Below, piece by piece: positions 8,582 through 19,000 of a stretch of DNA of 64,000 nucleotides. The notes under the pieces were generated by a model. That model was given only the letters and a program-made list of their open reading frames with translations. It made no database searches and was not told where the DNA came from. The stretch lies in NCBI RefSeq assembly GCF_014192645.1, contig NZ_JACHYE010000005.1:1-64000 (forward strand), in the 5' to 3' direction. This stretch comes from Herbaspirillum sp. Sphag64. Lineage in GTDB: Bacteria; Pseudomonadota; Gammaproteobacteria; Burkholderiales; Burkholderiaceae_D. The translations under genes were made by a program, and so were the position numbers. Every line of letters starts with the position of its first letter. Positions within the stretch are counted from its first letter, which is position 1.

Positions 8582-9382
8582 ATGTCAGACATTCTCAATA
8601 AAATCCTCGACGTCAAGGCGCATGAAGTCAAGGTAGCCAAGGCGTATCGCGATCTGGCCAGCCTGCGTCGCGATGTCGAGACCGATACCGACGCCCGCGC
8701 ACAACTACGTGGTTTCGAAGCGAGCCTGCGCGGCAAGATTGCTAATGGCCATGCAGGTGTGATCGCCGAAGTGAAAAAGGCCTCGCCCTCGAAAGGTGTC
8801 ATCCGTCCTGATTTCAAGCCTGCCGATATCGCCGTCAGCTATGCCGCGCATGGCGCGGCCTGCTTATCGGTGCTGACCGATGAGCAGTTTTTTCAAGGGG
8901 CACCCGCCTATCTGCAGCAGGCCCGTGCGGCCTGTTCGATTCCGGTGCTGCGTAAGGATTTCATGATTGATCCTTATCAAATCTATCAAGCGAGATACTG
9001 GGGTGCAGATGCCATTTTGCTGATCGTGGCAGCGCTTGATCATGGCCTGATGGCTGATCTGGAAGCTTGTGCACATGAACTGGGGATGAGTGTGCTGGTG
9101 GAAGTGCATGACGGTGTCGAACTTGATGCAGCACTCAAGCTGAAGACAGCCCTGCTGGGTATCAACAACCGCAACCTGCGTACCTTTGACACGACCCTCG
9201 ATACCACGCTGGGTCTGTTACCACGCATTCCTTCGGACAAACTGGTCGTTACGGAATCAGCGATTGCAACACCTGAGGACGTCAAACGTATGCGTAATGC
9301 CAATGTTAACGCTTTTCTGGTGGGCGAAGCCTTCATGCGTGCTCCCGAACCGGGAGTGGAGCTGGCACGTCTCTTTGCATGA
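8582..9382 (+). CDS. trpC: Indole-3-glycerol phosphate synthase
   Basis: A 266-aa TIM-barrel enzyme that closes the indole ring, from CdRP to indole-3-glycerol phosphate. Key segments are [13 protein letters not shown] with the catalytic lysine, [36 protein letters not shown] and VTESAI. AAGGAA lies five bases before the ATG. It is the last trp gene here; trpFBA are not in the window, consistent with the split trp organisation usual in betaproteobacteria. Confidence 0.96.
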   Translation: MSDILNKILDVKAHEVKVAKAYRDLASLRRDVETDTDARAQLRGFEASLRGKIANGHAGVIAEVKKASPSKGVIRPDFKPADIAVSYAAHGAACLSVLTDEQFFQGAPAYLQQARAACSIPVLRKDFMIDPYQIYQARYWGADAILLIVAALDHGLMADLEACAHELGMSVLVEVHDGVELDAALKLKTALLGINNRNLRTFDTTLDTTLGLLPRIPSDKLVVTESAIATPEDVKRMRNANVNAFLVGEAFMRAPEPGVELARLFA

Positions 9383-9410
9383 CACCTCAGTCATCGCTAT
9401 TTACCTCAGA

Positions 9411-9435
9411 AGCGGAGCCTAGTGCTCCGTTTTTT
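9411..9435 (+). terminator. Terminator of the trpEGDC operon
   Basis: CGGAGC (9413-9418) pairs with GCTCCG (9424-9429) around a 5-nt loop and is followed by six T. It lies 30 nt after the trpC stop codon. Confidence 0.85.
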
Positions 9436-9458
9436 GATGGCGCGTAAAGGTCGAACAT

Positions 9459-10913
9459 TCAGCGTCCTGTAGGGCGTGTTGCTGAAGCTGACCGCATGCC
9501 GCCACCTAGATTGCTACCGGCATCCCTTGCCAGTCCTCGATAACCTAATACCGAGAGCAGGATCAACACACCAGCCATGGCAAATGCCCAATGAAAATCC
9601 ATCATGCTGAAATGCGGGATGCCATCGACATCACTGCTACCCCCATTGAAGTAGGAAGCAATGCGCAAACCGAGCGCACCAAATGCGATTCCCATACCAA
9701 TTGTCATTTGCTGCGCCACACTCCAGAGTGTGCTGGCCGCACTTTTCTGTGCTTCCGTCACATCGGCATAGGCCAATGTGGCTAATGTAGAGAACTGCAT
9801 CGAGCGTGCCAGACCATAGACAAAAATAGTCAACAGCACGAATGCTACGGGCGTGCTCGGCATCAACAATCCACAGGCAAGGACAAACACACCAGCAATC
9901 GATCCGTTAACCAGCGTGACACGGCGAAAACCAAAACGCTGCAAAATACGCGTGGTGAAAATCTTCATTCCCAGATTGCCAACGGCACTGGCCAGTAACA
10001 ACAGGCCCGACTGAAAGGCTGATAAGCCAAAACCGATCTGAAACATCAGCGGTAGCAAATAAGGAACAGCCTCAATACCAATTCGGGTGAACGAACCAGT
10101 CACAATCGTGGCGCTGAAGGTTTTGACACGTAGAGTCGAGTAGTCCAGCAAGGGATGAGGGCTACGCATACCGTGGCGGTAAGACAGCACACCCAGCACA
10201 ATGCCTACACCGATGAACAGAAACGCCTCGATCAACCTGACTTCCGTATGACTGGCCAGCTCGGTGCCATACAACAACGACGTCAGGGCCAACCCGCTGA
10301 GAAAGAAGCCCACCAGATCCAGCGGACGTTTCTCGCTGCTGCGCTCATTTGGCACCAGGGCAAGCACCGCGCTCAATGCAGCCAGACCAAACGGAACATT
10401 GATCAGAAAAATCCAGTGCCAGGAAAAATAGGTTGTGATGAATCCCCCCAAAGATGGCCCGACAACCGGTGCAACAATCGCCGGCCAGGTGATCGTGGAG
10501 ATAGCCTTCATCAGCTTGTCTTTACTGGTGTTGCGCACGACGATCAAACGACCGACGGGTACCATCAAAGCACCACCCATACCCTGTAAAATCCGGGCCG
10601 AGGTGAATTCAAATACATTACTTGAGATTCCACACAAGACCGATGCCAGGGTGAAAACCACAATTGCCCAAGCGAAGACCGTTCGCGAACCAAGCCGGTC
10701 TGCCACCCAGCCGCTGATTGGTATGAACACCGCCAGCGTCAGCATATAGGCAGTCATCCCCAGGCTCAGCTCATTGGGCCCGATCTTGAACGACTGCGCC
10801 ATCTGCGGCAGCGCCGTGGCAATGATGGTCGTATCCAGATACTCCATGAAGAAGGTCGCCGCGACGATGAAGGGCAACCAGTGCAATCGTGATGAATTGT
10901 GTGCTGTTGTCAT
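9459..10913 (-). CDS. DHA2-type MFS drug:proton antiporter
   Basis: A 484-aa inner-membrane transporter of the 14-helix EmrB/QacA group. The N-terminal helix has MEYLDTTIIATALPQ (the acidic motif D of DHA2), then WVADRLGSRTVF (motif A), RILQGMGGALMVPVGRLIV (motif B) and the VGPSLGG motif C of antiporters. These exporters use the proton gradient to expel hydrophobic drugs. No membrane-fusion partner gene is adjacent, so an EmrAB-type tripartite pump is not supported here. It follows ubiB on the same strand with a gap of 47 nt. Confidence 0.88.
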   Translation of the reverse strand: MTTAHNSSRLHWLPFIVAATFFMEYLDTTIIATALPQMAQSFKIGPNELSLGMTAYMLTLAVFIPISGWVADRLGSRTVFAWAIVVFTLASVLCGISSNVFEFTSARILQGMGGALMVPVGRLIVVRNTSKDKLMKAISTITWPAIVAPVVGPSLGGFITTYFSWHWIFLINVPFGLAALSAVLALVPNERSSEKRPLDLVGFFLSGLALTSLLYGTELASHTEVRLIEAFLFIGVGIVLGVLSYRHGMRSPHPLLDYSTLRVKTFSATIVTGSFTRIGIEAVPYLLPLMFQIGFGLSAFQSGLLLLASAVGNLGMKIFTTRILQRFGFRRVTLVNGSIAGVFVLACGLLMPSTPVAFVLLTIFVYGLARSMQFSTLATLAYADVTEAQKSAASTLWSVAQQMTIGMGIAFGALGLRIASYFNGGSSDVDGIPHFSMMDFHWAFAMAGVLILLSVLGYRGLARDAGSNLGGGMRSASATRPTGR

Positions 10914-10960
10914 ACTCAGTCCATCTGGTCGGGATTGTTATTTGTTGTACCGCACGCGTA

Positions 10961-12535
10961 TTACCCCATGCGCAAGATATGCAACAGGATCTGGATGACA
11001 ACAATTGCTCCAATCAGACCGCCGCCAAAATAGACAATCCCCCCCAGCAGAACATTGGTCCGTCGTTGTTCGGCGAGCAGCTTCCTGAGCAGTTCATCCT
11101 GCTGTTGTGGGCGCTGATCTTCCGTCATTTTGGTCAACGCCTGATGAGCAAGTCGGGGCAATTGCGGCAACAAGCGGCTATAACGAGGCACTTCGATCTT
11201 GAGCTGCTGCACAAAGCCGCGCCAGCCAATCTGCTCATTCATCCACCGCTCCAGATAGGGCTTGGCGGTTTTCCAGAGATCCAGATCGGGGTCTAGCTGA
11301 CGTCCGAGGCCCTCAACATTGAGCAAGGTTTTCTGCAGCAATACCAGTTGCGGCTGTACTTCCACATTGAAACGACGCGAGGTCTGGAACAACCGCAAGA
11401 GTACCTGTCCGAAGGAGATATCCTTCAATGGCCGATCAAAAATCGGTTCGCAACAGGCACGCACAGCTGCTTCCAGCTCATCGACCCGGGTTTCCTTGGG
11501 GGCCCAGCCAGACTCGATATGTGCTTCCGCCACACGCTTGTAATCACGCTGGAAAAATGCCAGGAAGTTCTGTGACAGGTAATCCTTGTCAAAATCAGTG
11601 AGCGTGCCAACGATGCCAAAGTCCAACGCGATGTAACGCCCAAAAGTGGCCGGTGCGGTCGAGACCAGGATATTACCGGGATGCATGTCAGCATGAAAAA
11701 ATCCATCACGAAACACCTGCGTGAAGAAAATCTCTACACCGTCACGAGACAACTTGCTCAGATCAATACCTTCAGCCTTGAGTCGCTCCGTCTGCGAAAT
11801 CGGAATGCCGATCATGCGCTCCATGACGATCACTGACGGCGAACAATAATCCCAGTACATTTCTGGCACCATCAGCAGATCGGAATTGGCAAAATTGCGG
11901 CGTAGCTGACTGGCATTGGCTGCCTCGCGCATCAAGTCCAGCTCGTCATGTAGGTATTTGTCGAACTCGGCAACCACTTCGCGTGCCTTCAGTCGACGAC
12001 CATCGACCCAAAGGCGCTCCAGCCACTCAGCAGCCACAGCCATCAGCGCGATGTCATTGTCGATCGTGCCGCGCATCCCAGGACGCAGCACCTTGACGGC
12101 GACTTCCGTACCGTTCTTAAGCATCGCAAAGTGCACCTGCGCAATCGACGCCGAAGCAACGGGAGTGCGCTCGAAGCTGGCAAACAAGGCGTCTGGATGC
12201 GCTCCCAGTGACTTTTCGATCTGGGCGATTGCCAACTCGGAATCGAACGGCGGTACCTGATCCTGCAAGCGCGTCAATTCGTCGGCGATATCAAGTGGCA
12301 ACAAGTCACGCCGGGTCGACAATACCTGCCCGAATTTCACGAAGATCGGCCCCAGATCTTCCAGGGCACGCCGCAAGCGCTCACCACGCGGTGCCGACAA
12401 GTCACGCCAGAAAAAAACTGCTTTTAAGAAAGCTGCGATACGCGGGGTATTGAAACCGGAAACAACGATTTCATCGAGACCATAACGTACGGCGACGCGA
12501 ATGATTTTAAACAGACGCAGGGAGCGCAAAAACAT
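10961..12535 (-). CDS. ubiB: Ubiquinone biosynthesis protein kinase-like UbiB
   Basis: A 524-aa atypical ABC1/ADCK-family kinase-like ATPase needed for ubiquinone synthesis. The KxGQ motif is seen as [15 protein letters not shown], the ATP loop as ASIAQVH, and the catalytic loop as [11 protein letters not shown] with downstream DFG in ALDFGIVG. Two membrane helices lie at the C-terminus ([20 protein letters not shown] region). Its ATG overlaps the ubiJ stop by one base (TAATG), so the two are translationally coupled. Confidence 0.95.
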   Translation of the reverse strand: MFLRSLRLFKIIRVAVRYGLDEIVVSGFNTPRIAAFLKAVFFWRDLSAPRGERLRRALEDLGPIFVKFGQVLSTRRDLLPLDIADELTRLQDQVPPFDSELAIAQIEKSLGAHPDALFASFERTPVASASIAQVHFAMLKNGTEVAVKVLRPGMRGTIDNDIALMAVAAEWLERLWVDGRRLKAREVVAEFDKYLHDELDLMREAANASQLRRNFANSDLLMVPEMYWDYCSPSVIVMERMIGIPISQTERLKAEGIDLSKLSRDGVEIFFTQVFRDGFFHADMHPGNILVSTAPATFGRYIALDFGIVGTLTDFDKDYLSQNFLAFFQRDYKRVAEAHIESGWAPKETRVDELEAAVRACCEPIFDRPLKDISFGQVLLRLFQTSRRFNVEVQPQLVLLQKTLLNVEGLGRQLDPDLDLWKTAKPYLERWMNEQIGWRGFVQQLKIEVPRYSRLLPQLPRLAHQALTKMTEDQRPQQQDELLRKLLAEQRRTNVLLGGIVYFGGGLIGAIVVIQILLHILRMG

Positions 12536-13113
12536 TAGCGGCGCTCCAATTTTTCGATGCGTTTGGCCAGACGCTCGAGGTCATCTCGCAACCTGACTAC
12601 CTCGGCGGAGAACTCCCGCATCATGTGGGGACGAATCAGCATCGGTTTTTCTTCCAGAAAATACTCGACCACATTCTCGGTCAATTGTTGTTGCGCCACT
12701 TGCGCAGCTGCCAGACCGGATTTGACGCCAGCAACCAGACGCGTGGCGGCAATGTCTCCAATCAATTTGCTCAGATCCTCTTCCGCATCCCAACGCACCG
12801 ATTGACTCACCTGTGAAATCGTATTGGCGAAGTCGGCATCCCCTTCGATCTTGACGTAGGAAACAGCACGTTCACGATTAGCCAGAATCAACGGCAGGTC
12901 TGACAATTTGACGTGAATAGTGACAGCAGGTGTGGCATCGTCGTTTGCGCTCTCTACCAAACTATCGGTACCCACAGTAAGCGACAGCGCGGCAATGCCA
13001 GCGTCAATACAGGCAGTCTTGCCATGATGCGCAGCAAGTCGCCCCTGGGCCCAGGGCTCCTGTACAAGTAAATGATTAAGGATGGCAGCAACAGGGCGCA
13101 TGGCTGGATGCAT
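12535..13113 (-). CDS. ubiJ: Ubiquinone biosynthesis accessory factor UbiJ (SCP2 domain)
   Basis: A 192-aa protein with an N-terminal SCP2 lipid-binding domain (about residues 15-125), a middle segment containing [16 protein letters not shown], and a C-terminal coiled coil ([19 protein letters not shown]). In E. coli UbiJ and UbiK support the soluble ubiquinone complex, probably by presenting lipid intermediates. The position between ubiE and ubiB matches the conserved ubiE-ubiJ-ubiB order. The start is uncertain: no clear ribosome site precedes ATG 13113, and a second ATG lies four codons later. Confidence 0.88.
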   Translation of the reverse strand: MHPAMRPVAAILNHLLVQEPWAQGRLAAHHGKTACIDAGIAALSLTVGTDSLVESANDDATPAVTIHVKLSDLPLILANRERAVSYVKIEGDADFANTISQVSQSVRWDAEEDLSKLIGDIAATRLVAGVKSGLAAAQVAQQQLTENVVEYFLEEKPMLIRPHMMREFSAEVVRLRDDLERLAKRIEKLERR

Positions 13114-13180
13114 AACGGATGGAGTGACAGAAAAAGACAGGAAGGATTACAGCGCCATAACAGAATAAAACAGCGCCAAT

Positions 13181-13220
13181 AAAAAAGCCGCTCGTTGCAG
13201 TGCAATCACACGAGCGGCTT
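13181..13220 (-). terminator. Terminator of the first Tim44-like gene
   Basis: AAGCCGCTCGT (13185-13195) pairs perfectly with 13210-13220. Read on the minus strand, the stem is followed by six T. It separates the Tim44-like gene from ubiJ, so ubiJ-ubiB probably have their own promoter. Confidence 0.85.
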
Positions 13221-13279
13221 CAAGTTTAACAGGTTCTCTGAGCTGCGCAGCGCCTCAGACATCCTGTTTCGGCTTGTCA

Positions 13280-14212
13280 CTAGGCTTGCTGAATACCGGC
13301 AAGTACCCAGCCATGGGCGCCGTCGAACGGTTTGGAAAGATTCCAGATTTCGACGAATGGCTCTGTTGGAGCATCAATAGCGTCCTTGATCAAACCGGTG
13401 AAACGCACTGTGGCCAGGTAATCATTGGCTAACGTTTCGATACCCAGCAACTCAGCGTCGATTTGCACGACGTCAGTATTGTTAGGCGTCGCACCACGCT
13501 CCTGAATTTGCAGGCGCAGTTCACCAAACATCTCAGGTGTGGTGAACTCACGGATATCATTGATATCTGCCTTGTCCCAAGCTGCTTGCAAGCGAATGAA
13601 GTAGCTCTTGGCGTTACGCACAAAGCCTGGCACATCGAAATCAGCAGGGATACCCCATTGCACGATAGCCTCATTATTACCCAATTGATGCGGTGCCACC
13701 GGACGCAGTCCTGAACCGATTTCCGGCGTCGCACTGGATGACGCAGATGAACGGTTATCTTCAGTGTAGTTCGTATAGTTTGTGGGATAAGTCGCAGGAT
13801 AACTGTCGCTCGTCCGATTCCCGCGATTGAACAGGCCAAACAGCAGTCGCACCACGACTACCAGCAAAACGATCATCAGGATGGTGCCCAACAATCCACC
13901 AAACGCACCGCCCAAACCGAAGTGCGAGAACAAGGCCCCGAGTCCGAGACCAAGCAAGGCGCCACCCAGGATACCCTTCCATGGGCTTGCAGGTCGTACC
14001 GGTGCAGCAGGCTGCGGTATTGGTTGTGGCGCTGCAGCGGGTGCTGCCGGTTTGGCAGGAGTCACACCAGATGGACTGCTCGGCGCTTGACGTGCATAGT
14101 TGGAGGATTGCTTGCCGAAGGAACCACCACCGCCAAGACGCTTGGCCTCGGCACCGGAAAACAGCATCAGGCTGGTCAAGGCCAGCGCCAGAATCAACAT
14201 CCACTTTTTCAT
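13280..14212 (-). CDS. Tim44-like domain protein, secreted/membrane-anchored (paralogue 1)
   Basis: A 310-aa protein with an N-terminal signal sequence (MKKWMLILALALTSLMLFSG, cleaved around AEA), then a conserved KRLGGGGSFGKQS motif, a Pro/Ala-rich linker, a glycine-rich membrane segment (GILGGALLGLGLGALFSHFG and a second hydrophobic stretch), and a C-terminal Tim44-like domain (about residues 190-310) ending WVLAGIQQA. AGGAA sits six bases before ATG 14212. Bacterial Tim44-like proteins are of unknown function. A close paralogue lies at 34701-35654. Confidence 0.85.
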   Translation of the reverse strand: MKKWMLILALALTSLMLFSGAEAKRLGGGGSFGKQSSNYARQAPSSPSGVTPAKPAAPAAAPQPIPQPAAPVRPASPWKGILGGALLGLGLGALFSHFGLGGAFGGLLGTILMIVLLVVVVRLLFGLFNRGNRTSDSYPATYPTNYTNYTEDNRSSASSSATPEIGSGLRPVAPHQLGNNEAIVQWGIPADFDVPGFVRNAKSYFIRLQAAWDKADINDIREFTTPEMFGELRLQIQERGATPNNTDVVQIDAELLGIETLANDYLATVRFTGLIKDAIDAPTEPFVEIWNLSKPFDGAHGWVLAGIQQA

Positions 14213-14228
14213 CGCTATTCCTGTATTT

Positions 14229-14963
14229 TTATAGTTTTATACCGGTATGCAGTGCGGCGACACCAGCAGTCAGGTTGAAGTACTGAACCCGCTCCAGGCC
14301 GACATCCTGCATCATCTGCTTCAGTGTTTCCTGATCGGGATGCATGCGAATCGATTCTGCCAGGTAACGATAGCTTTCCGCATCGTTGGCCACCTTCTTG
14401 CCCAGCCATGGCAATACCGAAAACGAATACACGTCGTAAGGCTTTTTCAGCGGTTCCCACACCTTGGAAAATTCGAGCACAAGCAACTTGCCACCAGGTT
14501 TGAGTACCCGGCGCATTTCACTGAGCGCAACATCCTTGTGGGTCATGTTACGCAAGCCAAATGCGACCGACACACGGTCGAAATAATTGTCCGGGAAGGG
14601 CAATTTTTCTGCATCGCAAAGCAAGGTGGGGGTAGGAATTCCTTTATTCAACAGGCGATCACGACCAACCCGCAACATTGATTCATTGATATCTGTAAGC
14701 CAGACTTCGCCGCTGGGGCCAGCCTGCTTAGCGAATGCCTTGGACAAATCGCCGGTACCGCCAGCAATATCAAGCACCTTGAAGCCGGGACGAATACCTG
14801 CCTGAGCAATGGTGAAGGCTTTCCACACCCGATGCAGACCTGCCGACATGAAATCATTCATCACGTCATATTTAGCAGCGACGGAATGAAACACTTCCGC
14901 AACTTTGCGTACTTTGTCTTCTTCCGCGACAGTCTGATAGCCGAAATGGGTAGTATTGCTCAT
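14229..14963 (-). CDS. ubiE: Demethylmenaquinone/2-polyprenyl-benzoquinol methyltransferase
   Basis: A 244-aa SAM-dependent C-methyltransferase of ubiquinone (and, where present, menaquinone) synthesis. The SAM loop [15 protein letters not shown], the FGLRNMTHK segment and [14 protein letters not shown] are the UbiE/COQ5 signatures. The start at 14963 ([12 protein letters not shown]) matches family N-termini; the upstream extension to 15008 covers the promoter. It is the first gene of the ubiE/Tim44-like/ubiJ/ubiB string on the minus strand. Confidence 0.95.
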   Translation of the reverse strand: MSNTTHFGYQTVAEEDKVRKVAEVFHSVAAKYDVMNDFMSAGLHRVWKAFTIAQAGIRPGFKVLDIAGGTGDLSKAFAKQAGPSGEVWLTDINESMLRVGRDRLLNKGIPTPTLLCDAEKLPFPDNYFDRVSVAFGLRNMTHKDVALSEMRRVLKPGGKLLVLEFSKVWEPLKKPYDVYSFSVLPWLGKKVANDAESYRYLAESIRMHPDQETLKQMMQDVGLERVQYFNLTAGVAALHTGIKL

Positions 14964-14990
14964 GTGACAACCTGTAGAGAGTAATGCAAT

Positions 14991-15019
14991 ATTATACGAG
15001 GTGAGCAAGCAGGCAACAG
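14991..15019 (-). promoter_or_regulatory. Candidate ubiE promoter
   Basis: On the minus strand, CTGTTG (15019-15014) and a perfect TATAAT (14996-14991) are spaced 17 bp apart. This would start transcription around 14985, about 20 nt before ATG 14963. Confidence 0.55.
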
Positions 15020-15049
15020 CAGCGCCGGCACACGACTCACCTTAATCAA

Positions 15050-15469
15050 TCAAGAATGATGACCGCAGGCATGGCCACCTGCATTGCCTTGTGGGTGATG
15101 ATCACGACCACCATCACGGGTAAATCCGGCTGCTTCCAACTTTTGCAGATAGGTTTCCCACATGGAATCCTGATCACGTCCCAATTGATACAAGTAATCC
15201 CAGGTATAAATACCGCTGGCATGATCGTCAGAGAAGATCGGCTTGATACCGTAATTACCTACCGGTTCCATCGCCACAATGGTGACATCACGCTTGCCGG
15301 TCTGAAGCGTCTCCTGGCCAGGCCCGTGACCACGGACCTCGGCCGACGGTGAATACACGCGCAGCAGTTCAAACGGAATGGAAAACATCGCACCGTCATC
15401 AAAGGCAACTTCCATGACGCGCGATTGTGTGCGCACTTTGAATGATACGGGCGTGGCAGCGGAACTCAT
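15050..15469 (-). CDS. DUF971 protein with a His-rich tail
   Basis: A 139-aa protein. Residues 1-105 form a DUF971 (gamma-butyrobetaine hydroxylase N-terminal-like) domain: FDDGAMFSIPFELLRVYSPSAEVRGHG and the GNYGIKPIFSDDHASGIYTWDYLY segment. The last 20 or so residues are rich in His and Gly with one Cys (RDHHPQGNAGGHACGHHS), a likely metal-binding tail. AGGATG lies about 9 nt before the ATG. This family is often found beside ubiE in betaproteobacteria. Its function is unknown; some DUF971 proteins are thought to act in iron-sulfur handling. Confidence 0.85.
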   Translation of the reverse strand: MSSAATPVSFKVRTQSRVMEVAFDDGAMFSIPFELLRVYSPSAEVRGHGPGQETLQTGKRDVTIVAMEPVGNYGIKPIFSDDHASGIYTWDYLYQLGRDQDSMWETYLQKLEAAGFTRDGGRDHHPQGNAGGHACGHHS

Positions 15470-15548
15470 TGCTGGTGCATCCTCTTCAAATTTGGCGTTC
15501 GCTTACGACCATCAACGTCGTCGAGACCGAAACGCATTCAATGGCAGT

Positions 15549-16025
15549 TCAGGCCAATGCCTGTAGTTGCCGCAGTATTGCCTGTCGCAGCGCTGGCAAT
15601 AGCGTGCGCCGCGTAGACAATAGCTCTTCACTGGCGACACGTCGGGCATCAGCCCAGATCGGACTTGGGAATTGCACATCATCGACATAGCGCGGAATCA
15701 CGTGCCAATGAACATGCGGCGTCATATTGCCAAGACTGGCCAGATTGATTTTCTCGGGTTGCAGGACTTCCCGCTGCGCCGCTTCCACTGCCCATACAGC
15801 GGCCATTAGCAGCGTGCGATCAGCAGTGGTGAGATCAGTCATCTCCTTGACGTGTGCATTCCAGATGACCCGACAAAATCCCGGATAGGCAGCGTCATCA
15901 ATGAGCACTACACGATAGCGGCCACCATCAAACAGTAGCTCGCCACCGTGGCTCTCACACAATTCGCAAGTCGCAGTAGCAGAGGTCACAGCAGTAACCT
16001 TGGTCATTGATGTCAGATCAAGCAT
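15549..16025 (-). CDS. HIT-family protein (nucleotide hydrolase/transferase)
   Basis: About 158 aa. The histidine triad is seen as HVHWHVIPR near residue 110, preceded by NLASLGNMTPH. An N-terminal CELCESHGG segment may hold a metal site with other Cys/His. HIT proteins cleave nucleoside phosphoramidates or diadenosine polyphosphates. The start is uncertain: ATG 16025 is used here, but a TTG at 16037 would overlap the stop of the upstream oxidoreductase by 4 nt (TTGA). Confidence 0.85.
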   Translation of the reverse strand: MLDLTSMTKVTAVTSATATCELCESHGGELLFDGGRYRVVLIDDAAYPGFCRVIWNAHVKEMTDLTTADRTLLMAAVWAVEAAQREVLQPEKINLASLGNMTPHVHWHVIPRYVDDVQFPSPIWADARRVASEELLSTRRTLLPALRQAILRQLQALA

Positions 16026-16033
16026 GGGCAACG

Positions 16034-19000
16034 TCAAACCAGCACGCGCTCAATGCCACCGTTATTGGCACGGGCAACGTAGTCGGGCAGCCAGTTTTCA
16101 CCCAGCAGATGACGTGCCATCTCAACCACGATGTAATCGGCCTGCGTACCCGAATCTTCGTTGTAACGCGACAAGCCCTGGTAGCACGATGGGCAAGAAG
16201 TCAAGACCTTCACATCACCTGTGAACCCATCTGCACGCACCTTGTCAGCCCCCTTGCGCATTTCCTCCTCCTTGCGGAAGCGAACCTGCGTCGACACATC
16301 CGGGCGGCTCACACCAAAGGTGCCAGACTCGCCGCAGCAACGATCGCTTTTCTCGATCTTTTGCGCATCAACGGTGGTGATCAAGGTATTGACCGTCTTC
16401 AGAGGATCCTGCAGTTTCATCGGCGAATGGCAGGGATCGTGATACATGTAGCGGGTACCGGTCACTCCTTCGAGTCGAACACCTTTTTCGAGCAGATATT
16501 CATGGATGTCGATGATGCGGCAACCGGGGAAGATCTTCTCGAATTCATAGCCTTGCAGTTGGTCATAGCAAGTACCGCACGAGACCACCACGGTCTTGAT
16601 ATCCAGATAATTGAGCGTATTGGCCATGCGATGGAACAGCACGCGATTATCGGTGATGATCTTCTCGGCCTTCTCGAAGTCACCCGAACCACGTTGCGGA
16701 TAACCGCAGCACAGATAACCAGGTGGCAAGACGGTTTGCACGCCAACATTCCAGAGCATCGCTTGCGTGGCCAGACCGACTTGCGAGAACAAGCGCTCCG
16801 AACCGCAGCCCGGGAAATAAAACACTGCCTCAGTCTCTGCCGTGGTTGTCTTCGGGTCGCGAATGATCGGTACGATCTTGTCATCTTCAATATCCAACAA
16901 GGCACGCGCAGTCTTCTTCGGGAGATTACCGGGCATCTTCTTGTTGATGAAATGAATCACCTGTTCCTTGATCGGCGCTTTGCCAACCGTTGCTGCCGGC
17001 TTCTGGGTCTGCTTTCTGGCGAACTTCTTAAGCAGATCATTTCCCAGACGCTGCGCCTTGAAGCCCCAGTCGGTCATGACCTTGCGCGTCGCATTGATGG
17101 TCGCCGGATCGGTCGCATTAAGGAAGAACATCGCAGCGGTCGTACCGGGATTGAACGACTTCTGTCCCATCTTGCGCAGCAGATTGCGCATGTTCATGGA
17201 GACATCGCCAAAGTCGATATCCACCGGGCAAGGCGTGACGCACTTGTGACATACCGTGCAATGGTCGGCCACATCCTCGAATTCTTCCCAATGCTTGACC
17301 GAGATACCCCGACGGGTCTGCTCTTCATAGAGGAAAGCCTCAACCAGCAAGGAGGTCGCCAGAATTTTATTACGCGGCGAATACAGCAAATTGGCGCGTG
17401 GCACATGGGTCGAGCAAACTGGTTTGCACTTGCCACAACGCAGACAATCTTTGACGCTGTTGGCAATGGCACCGATATCGCTCTGTTGCATGATCAGCGA
17501 TTCGTGGCCCATCAAACCAAAAGATGGCGTGTAGGCATTGCGCAAATCAGCTTCCATGCCGGGCAGATTGAGCAGCTTGCCCTTGTTGAAGCGACCTTCT
17601 GGATCAATCCGTTTCTTGTATTCGCGGAAGGAGCTGATTTCATCCTCAGTCAGGAATTCGAGCTTGGTGATACCGATGCCATGCTCACCCGAAATCACAC
17701 CGTCCAGCGAACGCGCCAGCGTCATGATGCGCGCTACGGCTTCATGCGCATCCTGCAACATCGCGTAGTGATCGGAATTGACCGGGAGATTGGTATGGAC
17801 GTTACCGTCACCCGCATGCATATGGAGTGCCACAAAGACACGGCCACGCAACACACGCTTGTGAATCGCATTGCATTCATCAAGAATCAGCTTGAATGCC
17901 GCACCGCTGAATACCTGGCGCAACAAAGCGCGCACTTCCTGCTTCCAGGACACGCGTACAGTGCGATCCTGAACCACATGGAACAGCGTGGCATCAGGCT
18001 GATCCAGCAGGCGTTGCTCAAATACAGGCAGCAATTTATCCAGTCCGAGCGCTACCAGTTGGGTCTTCGCTTCGCGCAGTGGCAAATCCAGCTTGGCCAG
18101 CAGATAGGTCCAGCGTGCATGTGCCAGGCGCAACAGATCTTCGGCCTGATGCACACGATCTTCCAGCATCTCAGCTGCGGGAATGTCTTCACCTTCGCCA
18201 TCGTCGCTCTTGCCCAGCGGCAGATTGCCCTTGGCAAAGAATGTCTGCAACTCGTCGAGCAGCTGCAGCTTGTTCTTGATCGACAATTCAATATTGATGC
18301 GTTCGATACCGTCGGTGTATTCGCCCATGCGATTGAGCGGGATCACCACATCTTCATTGATCTTGAAGGCATTGGTGTGCTTGGCAATCGCTGCCGTACG
18401 TGAACGGTCGAGCCAGAACTTCTTGCGTGCTTCCGGGCTGATCGCCACAAAGCCTTCACCGACGCGGTTATTGGCCATGCGGATGACTTCCGAGGCGGCC
18501 TGTGCAACCGCGTTTTCATCGTCACCGACGATATCGCCGATCAATACCATCTTCGGCAAAACGCCACGCTTGGATTTGGTGGCGTAACCGACTGCGCGCA
18601 GATAACGCTCGTCCAGATGCTCCAGACCGGCGAGGATCGCCCCGCCCTTGCGGGTTTCGGCGTCGAGGAAATTCTTGATTTCGACAATCGACGGAATGGC
18701 ATCACGTGCCTGCCCGAAAAACTCCAGGCACACGGTACGTGTCTGCTTGGGCATCTTGTGCAGAATCCAACGCGCCGAAGTGATAAGGCCGTCGCAACCT
18801 TCTTTCTGGATCCCTGGCAAACCAGCCAGGAATTTGTCAGTGACGTCCTTGCCCAAGCCTTCCTTGCGGAAAGTACGGCCAGCGATTTCGAGGATTTCTG
18901 TCTTGAAGACTTCAGTCTTCTGACCTTTTTCGCCTGGATGCGACCACTCCAGCTTGAAACGCGCCACTTCGACGTCGTGAATCTTGCCCAGATTGTGATC

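Noticed and set aside
16007-18403. Long 798-codon open frame on the plus strand
   Set aside because: It is antisense to the giant oxidoreductase whose domains are clear; the frame is open through codon bias and its protein has no recognisable features.
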